Position numbers and translations under genes: made by a program
Assembly (NCBI RefSeq): GCF_014854695.1
Contig: NZ_CP027557.1
Coordinates: 4,402,001-4,466,000, forward strand
Source of the DNA: Rhodococcus rhodochrous
GTDB lineage: Bacteria; Actinomycetota; Actinomycetes; Mycobacteriales; Mycobacteriaceae
DNA: 64,000 nt
Reading direction: 5' to 3'
The notes under the pieces: model-generated
Databases searched by the model: none
Told to the model about the DNA's origin: nothing
Seen by the model: the letters and a program-made list of their open reading frames with translations, nothing else
Shown here: in pieces, positions 53,601 through 62,800 of the stretch
How positions within the stretch are numbered: the stretch's first letter is position 1
How the letters are laid out: each line of letters starts with the position of its first letter

Positions 53601-53794
53601 AGAAGGCTGCGCCTGCCGCTCCTGCTGCTGCGCCGGCGAAGGCGGAGCCGACGCCGGAACCCGAGCCGGTCGCCGAGGCTCCTGCGGAGCCCGAGACGCC
53701 CGCGACCCCGGCGAAGCCGGAGGTCGAGGCACCGAAGGCGAAGCCGGGCGCGCTCGGCTTCAAGCCCGGCGCGAAGGCACCTGGCCGCAAGTAG
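50618..53794 (+). CDS. Membrane iron-sulfur reductase with CCG domains and repetitive tail (Rv0338c-like)
   Basis: 1058 residues, ATG at 50618 after GAAAGGCCACGT. Residues 1-250 hold about five transmembrane helices of NarI/heterodisulfide-reductase type with histidines suited to haem. Two [4Fe-4S] motifs follow, CTECGRCQSQCPAW near 298 and CTNCGACVEQCPVD near 403, then two CCG-type domains (VTCAHCFN; HDPCFLGRHN near 622; CCGAGG near 659; CPFC near 698). From about 786 to the end is a tail with five KPGGLQ(M/L)K(G/S)GLK repeats spaced by Pro/Ala/Glu linkers. It probably moves electrons between quinol and a cytoplasmic partner. The mycobacterial homologue near iniBAC (Rv0338c) is shorter, as I recall. 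Confidence 0.88.
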   Translation: MNALTITLGTIGVLLSLVCWFAFISGALKMVNTIRVGQPAPDRWRPFFPRFKQMVVEFLAHTKMVKFRTVGWAHWLVMVGFMLGAIVWFEAYGQTFDPEFHWPLIGDTVVYHFIDEILGLGTVIGILTLIYIRQRNHPRQPGRMSRFSGSNFKAAYFVEAVVLLEGLGMILVKAGKIATYHHHNAYTDFFTMQVARILPESPELVSVFAFIKLMSGMVWLYIVGRNITWGVAWHRFSAFFNIYFKREDDGGPALGAARQMMSGGKPVDMEDADPDKDTFGAGRIEDFTWKGWLDFTTCTECGRCQSQCPAWNTGKPLSPKLLITSLRDHGYAKAPYLLAGGRTDLGGDEVGLVDAEGNPDEAKLAKIPTSAREESGRKLVGETEGLLEAGELAPVIDTETLWSCTNCGACVEQCPVDIEHVDHIIDMRRYQVLIESDFPSELAGLFKNLENKGNPWGQNAKDRLNWINEMEFDIPVFGQDADSFDGYEYLFWVGCAGAYEDRAKKTTKAVAELLATAGVKFMVLGAEETCTGDSARRAGNEFLFQQLAQQNIEVLNGVFEGVEQSKRKIVVTCAHCFNALNNEYPQVGGSYEVVHHTQLLNRLVRAKKLVQVKAVGQDVTYHDPCFLGRHNKVYNAPRELMAASGAKLVEMPRHGERSMCCGAGGARMWMEEKIGKRINIDRVDEALTTNPAKIATGCPFCRVMLTDGVTARQEEGKGEGVEVIDVAQLMLESISRVEAAKLSDNLKVVQQPKTPVEVEETAEEVEKERVEEVEVAAAAPAAPKTTGAPKAGGLQMKGGLKAPGGPKAPGGAKAPASEAAEASAAPKAKPGGLQMKGGLKGPGAKKAAAPAAPAASSEASAAPAAEAPAAPKAKPGGLQMKGGLKAPGAKAPGAAKPAAPAAPAESSSEAPAAEAPAVPKAKPGGLQLKSGLKGPGAKKAAPAANSAPAAPAEEAPAAEAPATEAPAEQPKESALPKAKPGGLQLKSGLKGPGAKKAAPAAPAAAPAKAEPTPEPEPVAEAPAEPETPATPAKPEVEAPKAKPGALGFKPGAKAPGRK

Positions 53795-53872
53795 GTACGC
53801 AACGCGAGGTTGAGGCTCGCAACGCTGGCAGTGACTGCTGGCGTTGCGAGCCTCACTTCTTTGTTGCGTACC
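53794..53872. terminator. Nested double-stem terminator
   Basis: Inner stem of 15 bp TGAGGCTCGCAACGC (53811-53825) with GCGTTGCGAGCCTCA (53841-53855). Outer stem of 10 bp GGTACGCAAC (53794-53803) with GTTGCGTACC (53863-53872). It covers the stops of both convergent genes (53794 and 53853). Confidence 0.85.
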
Positions 53873-54815
53873 TCCCCGTCGGCCCGCTCCCCCGCGCCGC
53901 CCGTGCGAACGCCTCCCGCACCTTCGTTGCGACGGCGCCGCGGGTCCCGAGGTCCTGCCACGTCCACCGCACCACCGTCCACCCCGCGTGACGCAGTGCG
54001 TCCTCCCGCAGCTTCTCGCGGTAGACCACGTCCTCGGCGGCGGTGGTCGCGACCCCGTCGCGGCGGTACTTGATCCGACCGTCGAACTCGCCGATCACAC
54101 CGTGCTCCGGCCACAGGAAGTCGACGCGAGCGAGCCACCTGCCGTCGGCGGAGAAGACGTCCACCTGTGTGAGCGGCAACGGGATCTGCTCACGGACGAA
54201 CAGGACCCTGCTCCGCGACTCGCCGGCGCTGTCGCTGCACCCGCTCGACAGCTGCACGGCACGACGCGCGTGCGCGATACGGGGATGGCTCCCCATCCGT
54301 TCCACGGCACGGGTCAGATCGACGGGGGCAACCAGCCCTGCTCGCAGCGCACTGTCGGCAAGTACGACGGCCTGCTCCACCGGCACCGTTGCGGCCACAT
54401 CCGTGATCGTCCGTGCGACCGACAGCACCCGCGCTCCCCTCCGATCCACGACGTCCGCCTCACGGAAGAGCGCGGCGTGCATGACGCGGCCGGGTGTCCT
54501 CCGCGCTCCACTCGGCGCGTTGCGGGTGAGGTGCACATCGTCGAGTGGGATCTGCCAGACGTCGAGCCCGTGCAGTACCGCGGCCGATACGTGGCTCAGC
54601 GCCGAGGCTGGTCCGGCATTCGCGATGAACGCCCGTGCCCGCAGAGCATGTCGAGCGTGATCGTCGGCCCCCGCATACTGGTCGGACTGGACGAAGACTC
54701 CCGACGCGAGCCGAGTCCACGTTCCGTTCCGCACCAGACGTCGGATCTCCGCATCGGTGACGCCGCGCGCATGTGCCTCGCGCCGCAGGATCAACTCCCC
54801 CATGACGCCCAGCAT
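53853..54815 (-). CDS. AbiEi-like/DUF559-type protein
   Basis: 320 residues from the ATG at 54815; an ATG at 54803 is equally possible, as neither has a clear ribosome site. The N-terminal part (LVRNGTWTRLASGVFVQSDQ) resembles the winged-helix N-domain of type IV antitoxins of the AbiEi group. The C-terminal part (RVDFLWPEHGVIGEFDGRIKY ... REDALRHAGWTVVRWTWQDL) has the look of the DUF559/Vsr endonuclease fold, with D in RVDF, E in GEFDG and a K-containing strand. Such proteins are very common in actinobacteria, normally without a partner toxin, and none is seen here. Function unknown. Confidence 0.8.
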   Translation of the reverse strand: MLGVMGELILRREAHARGVTDAEIRRLVRNGTWTRLASGVFVQSDQYAGADDHARHALRARAFIANAGPASALSHVSAAVLHGLDVWQIPLDDVHLTRNAPSGARRTPGRVMHAALFREADVVDRRGARVLSVARTITDVAATVPVEQAVVLADSALRAGLVAPVDLTRAVERMGSHPRIAHARRAVQLSSGCSDSAGESRSRVLFVREQIPLPLTQVDVFSADGRWLARVDFLWPEHGVIGEFDGRIKYRRDGVATTAAEDVVYREKLREDALRHAGWTVVRWTWQDLGTRGAVATKVREAFARAARGSGPTGRYATKK

Positions 54816-54898
54816 CGCCTGTCGCCCCGGGCCCGCAGGTGCCTACGAGGACGAATCGGCCGGGTCTGTGGATGAACCGACCGCCTGTGGAGAACTCG

Positions 54899-55891
54899 TC
54901 AGGAGGCGCCGATCGCGGGGCCGAGGACGGGCCACGAGTTGTGCAGGTCGTCCTGCCAGTAGCCCCAGTTGTGGGTGCCGTCGTCGTGGATGTCGATGGT
55001 GGCGGGGATGCCCAGTTCGTCGAGGCGCGTCGCCATGCGCCGGGTGCAGTCGGCCGCGGCGGCTTCGATGAGTCCGCCCTTGATGACCACGTCGGCGAGG
55101 TCTTCCTCGTCTTTGATCCACTCGGATTCGAGATTGTCGTAGCGGCCGGGCAGGCCGGTGCGCGACGACAGGTACAGAGTGGTGCCGCGGAGTTTCTCGG
55201 CGTTGACGTACGGATCGTTGGCGACCCAGGTGGGGTCGTCGAACGGCCCCCACATGTTGAGCGGGTTGCCGAAGAAGTTGACGACGGTCGTGGTGACGAA
55301 GGCTTGGCCGAGGGGGTCGCTCGTGCGTGCGCAGCCGCTGAAGCTGCCCACCGCGTCGTACAGATCCGGTGCAGCGATGGCGAGATTGAGCGACGACGTA
55401 CCCGACATCGAGAAACCGATCAGACCGTTGGTGCCGGTGGTCGCGTAGGTGCCGTCGATGACGGGCGGCAGTTCCTCCGTGAGGAAGGTGGCCCACTTGT
55501 AGCGGCCGAGGTTCGGGTCGTCGTGCTTCCAGTCGGTGTAGTAGCTCGACTCGCCGCCCTTCGGGATGACGACGTTGACGTGCTTGTCGGAGAAGAAGTC
55601 GACGATGTCGGACTGGTCCATCCAGCTGTTGTTGTACGACCCGCCGTCGACGCCGCTCAGCACGTACAGCGTGGGGCCGGGAGTGTCGGTGTCGGTGGGG
55701 CGCAGGATCCGCAGCTCGATGTTCTCGTCCATGGACGGCGAGTAGACCTCGATGTCGAGCTGCTGGTCGTCGACGACCGTGGTGCTCACGAGCCGGGCCT
55801 CATCGGGTTCTGCGGACGCCGTCGACGCTCCGAGTCCCCAGGTCGACGCCACGACGGTCGTCACGACCGCCAACGCGGATATCCGCCGCAT
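54899..55891 (-). CDS. Secreted mycolyltransferase-like esterase (antigen 85 family)
   Basis: 330 residues; ATG at 55891 begins a signal peptide (MRRISALAVVTTVVASTWGL, cut after ASTASA). Longer in-frame readings up to 56257 cross the divergent promoter. Esterase-D/antigen 85 fold: LYVLSGVDGGSYNNSWMD near 79, nucleophile GFSMSGTSSLNLAIAAPDLYDAVGSFSG with Ser near 158, a Glu in LESEWIKDEEDL, and His in HNWGYWQDDL near 310. Antigen-85 proteins move mycolic acids onto trehalose and arabinogalactan outside the membrane. The family marks the organism as a mycolate producer. It may equally be a carboxylesterase. Divergent from a secreted lipase, 97 bp between starts. Confidence 0.88.
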   Translation of the reverse strand: MRRISALAVVTTVVASTWGLGASTASAEPDEARLVSTTVVDDQQLDIEVYSPSMDENIELRILRPTDTDTPGPTLYVLSGVDGGSYNNSWMDQSDIVDFFSDKHVNVVIPKGGESSYYTDWKHDDPNLGRYKWATFLTEELPPVIDGTYATTGTNGLIGFSMSGTSSLNLAIAAPDLYDAVGSFSGCARTSDPLGQAFVTTTVVNFFGNPLNMWGPFDDPTWVANDPYVNAEKLRGTTLYLSSRTGLPGRYDNLESEWIKDEEDLADVVIKGGLIEAAAADCTRRMATRLDELGIPATIDIHDDGTHNWGYWQDDLHNSWPVLGPAIGAS

Positions 55892-55988
55892 AGATATACT
55901 CCGATTCCGTTCCCCTGCGCAGCCCCCGGAACACCTTATAGGGCCGCAGTGCACTTGCCGATAATCGTCACTGTTCGAAGGATGACCC

Positions 55989-56867
55989 GTGTTTGGCCGA
56001 TCGCTCCTGCTGACCGTTCTCGCCGCGGGTCTTCTCGGATCCGGCGTGGCGGCCGCCTCGCCCGCCACGCTGCCCGTTCCGTACGAACTTCCCGACACGG
56101 TGGCTCTGGAGCTCGAGAATCCGGGTGGTTCGGCTCCCGGCTCGAACGACCCGAATTGTCGCCCGACCGCCGACAAGCCCAATCCTGTTGTGCTGGTCCA
56201 CAACACCAGCGGCAACCGGCAGGTCGCGTGGCAGACGTTCTCGCCTCTGCTCGCCAACGCCGGCTACTGCGTCTTCGCTCCGACGTTCGGCGCGTTCCCC
56301 GGTCCGTGGCCCGTCAGCGCTCTGGGTGGGATGGCGCCGCTCGAGCCGAGCACACATCAGCTCTCCGCATTCGTCGACGAGGTGCTCGCGCAGACCGGAG
56401 CCGAGAAGGTCGACATCGTCGGCCATTCGCAGGGCACGTTGGTCGCGGCGAAGTGGATCGGTGACGGCGGCGCCGACAAGGTCGACCGGCTCGTGTCGCT
56501 CGCTCCCCTGTGGGACGGGACGACCATCGTCACCAGCGACGGTGTGATGCGCGACTTCGAGTACGCGACGTGCCCCGCCTGCGCCGACATGCTTCCCGGT
56601 TCGCAGTTCCTCGAGGATCTCGCCGCGACCGGCCGTTTCGTCGAGCCGGTGGAGTACACGAACATCCTCACCGCCCACGACGACGTGGTGCAGCCGTACA
56701 CGAGCGGCCTGGGCGAGGACCCGAACGTCACCGACATCGTGCTGCAGGACGTGTGTGCCTCCGCGAAGACCACGCACCTGCAGATGCTTGCCGACCGGCT
56801 CACCGCGGAGCTCGTGCTCTCCACCCTCGACGAGACCGTTCCGGCGCCCACCGGCTGCGTCGACTGA
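55989..56867 (+). CDS. Secreted alpha/beta-hydrolase lipase (EstA/lipase class 2 type)
   Basis: 292 residues, GTG start at 55989 after GAAGGATGACCC. Signal peptide MFGRSLLLTVLAAGLLGSGVAAA. Oxyanion region PVVLVHNTSGN near 67 and nucleophile elbow GHSQGT near 146 are present, with a His late in the protein (KTTHLQMLAD near 265). Cysteines at NCRPT, YCVFAP, CPAC, VCAS and GCVD suggest disulfides after export. It resembles the extracellular triacylglycerol lipases of Streptomyces and Mycobacterium. The stop is 7 bp from the convergent NRPS end. It could release fatty acids for uptake. Confidence 0.88.
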   Translation: MFGRSLLLTVLAAGLLGSGVAAASPATLPVPYELPDTVALELENPGGSAPGSNDPNCRPTADKPNPVVLVHNTSGNRQVAWQTFSPLLANAGYCVFAPTFGAFPGPWPVSALGGMAPLEPSTHQLSAFVDEVLAQTGAEKVDIVGHSQGTLVAAKWIGDGGADKVDRLVSLAPLWDGTTIVTSDGVMRDFEYATCPACADMLPGSQFLEDLAATGRFVEPVEYTNILTAHDDVVQPYTSGLGEDPNVTDIVLQDVCASAKTTHLQMLADRLTAELVLSTLDETVPAPTGCVD

Positions 56868-56874
56868 CGGCACC

Positions 56875-59800
56875 TCAGCTCTCCCGCGCGGAGAGCACCG
56901 CGTCGAGCACTGGCACGATGACGTCGAGCGCGTCGGGTGAGGTCATCTGCCAGTGCGTCGCCGGCACCTGATGGTTGTCGACGGCACCCGTCACGGCCGC
57001 GTCCCAGCCGGACGCGCCTCGGGTTCCGGTCGGGTCGTCGGCTGCGGCGGTGAAGTAGACGATGTCGCCGTCGTACGTCCCCGGTCGATGTTCCGCCATT
57101 AGCTCGGAGTTCCGCTGTGCCGCCGCGACCAGCCTGGTCACCACGCGTCTCGTGTCGTCCTCGGTGTTGCCGGTGAGTGAGGCGACGGACGCGACGAGGT
57201 CGTCGACGTCCTCGGCACCGGCTGCGGCCGCGTCGTCGATTCCGAATCCGGCGAGCAGCTCTCTCATCGACACATCGCTCGACTCGCCGGTCCGTGCACC
57301 GTTGCCGGCGAAGCTGTCGAGCATCACCAACGTGTCGACCTGCTGTCCCTCCGCTTGCAGACGCACAGCCATCGCGTGGGCGATCACGCCGCCGAGCGAC
57401 CAGCCGAACAACCGGTACGGCCCTTCGGGCTGCACGGTCCGCAATTCGTCGACGTAACGCGCCGCGAGTTCATCGAGGGTGGCGGGTTCGAAGTCGTCCT
57501 CCGTGACGGCCGGGGTCTGCAGACCGTAGACGGGCGCGTCGTGATCGAGCTGACGTGCGAGAGCGGTGTAGCACCACGACAATCCGACGATCGGGTGGAC
57601 GAAGAACAGCGGCGTACCCGCGCCCTGCGTCCGGATCGGCAGGACCGGAGCCACGGATTCTTCGACGTCACCGGCACTTTCACGATCGATGAGTGCCGCG
57701 AGTCCTTCGACACCGGGTTCCCGGAACAACCACTGCAGAGGTACTCGCGTCGGGAGCTCCGCATTCAACCGGGAGACGAGTTTGGTGGCCATCAGCGAAT
57801 TGCCGCCGAGTCCGAAGAAGTCGTCGTCAAGACCCACCTGCTCGACACCGAGCACCTCGGCGAACACTGCAGCGACAGCCTGTTCGAGATCGGTGATCGG
57901 GTTCCGGAACTCGCGCTCCTCGACAACCGGATCCGGAAGCGCCCGCCTGTCCAGCTTGCCGTTCGGCAACAACGGCAACGCCTCGAGCACGACAATCTGT
58001 GACGGCACCATGTAGCCCGGCAGAACCTCACCCATTGCGGACCGCACGACCCGAACGTCGAGGTCTCCGGACGACACCACGTACCCGACCAACTGATCGG
58101 AGACGACGGCTACTGCACCCGCAGCCACCCTGGACTGCGCGCGCAGCGCTGCTTCGATTTCACCGAGCTCGATGCGTTGACCACGCACCTTCACTTGCAG
58201 ATCGTTTCGACCGACGTACTCGAGCTCTCCATCGCGCGTCCACCGGACCAGGTCGCCGGTGCGGTACAACCGCTCCCCCGACCCGCCGAACGGATTCGCC
58301 ACGAACCGATCGGACGTCAACTGCGGGCGGGCCGCATAGCCGCGCGCAAGCTGGGCACCGGACAGATACAACTCACCGACGACACCGACCGGCACCGGCG
58401 TCAGTCGCGTGTCGAGGACCCAGGCATCGGTGTTCCACACAGGCCGGCCGATCGGGATGTACGAACCGTCCACGGTGTCCGCGCTGCGATGCGTCGCCTG
58501 AACGGTGACCTCGGTCGGCCCGTACAAGTTGTGCGCCTCCGCACCGAGCACGGTTCGCACCCGTTCGGCTGTGGACGTGGCGAGCGCCTCACCACCGGCG
58601 AACACCAACCGCACCGACGAGGACGATGAACCGTCGATCTCGTCGAGTACGGCATCGAGCACCGTCGGCACGAACTGTGCCACCGTGACACCCTCATCGG
58701 ACATGACGCCGGCGAGATATGCCGGATCGCGATGACCGTCTGCACTCGCAATCACCATGCGAGCACCGGAAGTGAACGGCCACAGCAATTCCCACACCGA
58801 TGCATCGAACGTCGCCGGGGTCTTGAGCAGGACCACATCGGATGACGTCAGCGCGAAAGTGTCCTGCATCCACAACAACTGGTTCACCACAGCGCCGTGC
58901 GACACCGTCACACCCTTGGGCCGACCGGCCGAACCCGACGTGAACAGCACGTAGGCAGCATTGGCAGACCGAAGCGGCGAGAGACGCTCACGGTTCTCGA
59001 TCTGCCCGGGCGCGTATCCGGAGAGGTCGAGTCCATCGAGGGTCACCACCGAACGGCCCCATCGATGGTTTCCACCCGAGGCGGTCAACACCAGCAGCGG
59101 ATCGGCCGTGTCCAGCACGTACTCGATTCGGTCGTCCGGTTGCTCCGGATCGATCGGCACGTATGCGCCGCCTGCCGCGAGCACCGCATGAATGGCGAGC
59201 ACCATGTCGAGCGAACGGTCCATCGCCACGGCGACACGCACTTCGGGACCCACTCCGGCAGAGATGAGGTGCCGGGCAAGCTTGCTCACCAGGCCCCGGA
59301 ACTCCGCATAAGTGATTTCATCTCCGCCGACGGATACCGCCACCGCACCGGGTGTCCGTTCGGACTGCGCAGCAATCAGATCCGAAAGGACTCCGCTCAC
59401 CGGCACCGCGTCCCCGTGACCGAGCGAGACAAGCCGTTCGTGCTCGCCGACGAGAGAGAGGTCGACGTCTCCGACCGGCTTCGACGGGTCCTCGACCGCA
59501 CCGGACAGCACACGCTCGAATCGCTTCGCAAAGCCGACCATTGTCGCCTCGTCGAACAGATCGGTCGCATAGGTCAGCGCGACCGCCATTCCCGCAGACG
59601 AACCCTGCTCGTCGAGCCGCTCCGACACCGTGACCTGCAGGTCGAACTTCGCCAACGACACATCCGCGTCGATCGCCGACAACGACAGACCCGGCAACTC
59701 GAATTGCGTCGGCGCCATGTTCTGCATCGTCAACATCACCTGGAACAACGGATTCCACGCGGTCGACCGAACCGGGTCCAGCACCTCGACCAGCTGCTCG

Positions 59801-62800
59801 AACGGCACGTCCGCATGCCCGAACGCACCCAGGTCGACCTCACGCACACGCCCGAGCAGATCCGTGAACGACTCGGAGGAATCGATCTGCGTACGCAGCA
59901 CGAGCGTGTTGACGAACATGCCGATCAGATCGTCCAGAGCACGCTCACCACGACCCGCCACCGGCGTACCGATCGCGATGTCACCCGTGCCAGCCAACCG
60001 AGCCAACAGCACTGCCAGGGCTGCATGCACCACCATGAAACGGGTGACCCCGTGTTCGGCAGTCAGTGCGTCGAGACCGGCCAGAGATGCCCGGTCGAGC
60101 ACGAACTCTTGCGTCGCACCCCGGTTCGAGGCCACCGCCGGACGTGGTCGGTCCGTCGGAAGCGCAAGTACATCAGGAAGATCTGCCAGTTGTTCCGTCC
60201 AGTACGACAACTGTCGCGAGATCAAAGATCCCGAATCGGAGACGGATCCGAGGACCCGACGTTGCCAGAGAGCGTAGTCCGCGTACTGAACCTCGAGCGG
60301 CTCCCATGCCGGGATCTCCCCCGCAGCACGGGCCGCGTACGCCACCAACACATCGCGAGACAGCGGTCCCATCGAGAAACCGTCCGCCGCGATGTGGTGC
60401 ACCACCACGGCCAGCACATGCTCGGTCTCCGAGAGCTGCAGCAATTCGATCCGCAGCGGCGGCGCCACCGTCACGTCGAATCCGGTACTCACCGATGTGA
60501 CGACCCGATCGAACACCTCCGCCTCGGAAACGCGCACCACCTCGAGCGCGACTCCGGCGTCCTCGACGTCGAGCACGATCTGACGCCCCGCACCGTCGAC
60601 CTCCGGATACACCGTCCGCAAGATCTCGTGCCGCTCCACCAGATCCACCACCGCAGCCCGCAACGCCTCGACATCGAGCACGCCCGACAACCGGATCACC
60701 GCCGGGATGTTGTTCACCGCCGACTCCGGATCGAACCGGTTCAGGAACCACATCCGCTGCTGCGCCAACGACAACGGCACCACCTCGGGCCGCCCTTGCG
60801 CGACCAACGGAACGGCATTGCCAGTATCGACCTCCCGAGCGACCAGCGCAGCGAACTGTTCCACGACGGGTGCGTCGAATAATGAGCGCAACGAAACACG
60901 CGTGCCGAGCGCTTCTCCCAGACGCGCGACCACCCGGGTTGCCACCAGGGAATTGCCGCCGAGTCCGAAGAAGTCGTCGTCCAGGCCGACCTGCTCGACA
61001 CCGAGCACCTCGGCGAACACCGCGGCCACCGCCTGTTCCACGGAGGACGAAGGCGCCCGGAATTCACGTGCCTCGAGCACCGGTTCGGGCAGTGCCCGTC
61101 GGTCCAGCTTGCCGTTCGGCAACAACGGCAACGACTCGAGGACGACGAATTGGGACGGCACCATGTAAGCCGGCAACGACTCACCGACAGATGCCCGCAG
61201 CGACTGGATATCGAGGGTTCCGGTCGGCACGACGTACCCGACTAGTCGGTCCGACACCACCGCCACCGCACCGGCAGCCACCCCGGACTGCACCCGCAGC
61301 ACCGCTTCGATCTCCCCGAGCTCGATGCGCTGACCACGCACCTTCACCTGCAGATCGTTACGACCGACATAGTCCAGGTCGCCGGCACGGTTCCAGCGCA
61401 CGAGATCACCCGTGCGATACAACCGCTCCCCCGACCCACCGAACGGATTCGCCACGAAACGCTCCGCCGACAATCCCGCACGTCCCGCATAACCGCGCGC
61501 CACCTGGACACCCGACAGATACAGTTCGCCCACCACACCGACCGGGACCGGCCGCAGGCGATCGTCCAACACCAGCGCCGCGGTGTTCCACACCGGACCG
61601 CCGATCGGCACGTACAGACCGTCCACGGCGTCCGCACTGCGATGCGTCGCCTGAACCGTCACCTCGGTCGGCCCGTACAGATTGTGGACCTCCGCACCCA
61701 ACACCGATCGCACTCGTTCCGCGGTCGACGCGGCCAGCGCCTCACCACCGGCAAACACCAACCGCACCGACGACGAGGAAGCACCGTCGATCTCGTCGAG
61801 CACCGCATCGAGCACCGTCGGCACGAACTGCGCCACGGTGACACCCGACTCGGTCAGCATCCGCGCCAAATACTCGGGGTCGCGATGCCCGTCCGCGGAG
61901 GCAATCACCATCCGGCTACCGGTGACCAAGGGCAGCAACAATTCCCACACCGACGCGTCGAACGTAGCGGCTGTCTTGAGGAGCACCGAGTCCGATGTGT
62001 TCAGCTCGAACTGCTCCCGCATCCACAACAACTGGTTGACCACAGCGCCGTGCGAAACCACCACGCCCTTGGGGCGGCCCGTCGAACCCGAAGTGAACAG
62101 CACGTACGCCGCGTTCTCCGGTCGCAATGCTGCACGTCGCTCGTCACCGCGGATCGTTCCGCCGGCATATCCCGAGAGGTCGAGAGCATCGACGGCGAGG
62201 ACCTGACGCTCGCCCTGTATGCGGATGTCCGAGGACGTCAGCACAATCAGGGGGTCGGACGACTCGAGCACGTATTCGATGCGATCGTCCGGCTGCTCCG
62301 GGTCGATCGGCACATAGGCGCCACCCGCCGCGAGTACCGCATGGGTCGCGAGCACCATGTCGAGCGAGCGGTCCATCGCCACCGCGACCCGCACCTCTGG
62401 GCCCACACCCACCGAGATCAGGTACCGGGCCAAACTGCCTACGCGATCCGCGAACTGCGCATAGGTGAGTTCGTCGTCCCCGACCGACACCGCCACAGCA
62501 TCCGGCGTCCGCTCCGCCTGCGACTCGAGCAGAGCAGGAAGCACACCGTCGACCAGTGATACTTCACGTCCTCGACCGAGAGCCAGAACGCCTTCTCGCT
62601 CCTGGGCAGCCACGATGTCGATGTCACCCACGCTCGTGTCCGGGTCGTTCGAAAATGCCGCCAGCACCTGCTGGAATCGATCGGCGAAACCGACCACTGT
62701 CGCCTCGTCGAACAGGTCCGTCGCATACGTCAGCGCGACCGCCATACCCACAGTCTCACCGCGGTCGTCGAACCGCTCCGAAACGGTGACCTGTAGGTCG

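Noticed and set aside
58897-60882. 661-codon plus-strand frame inside the NRPS
   Set aside because: His/Arg-rich antisense shadow; the opposite strand has intact condensation and adenylation motifs.
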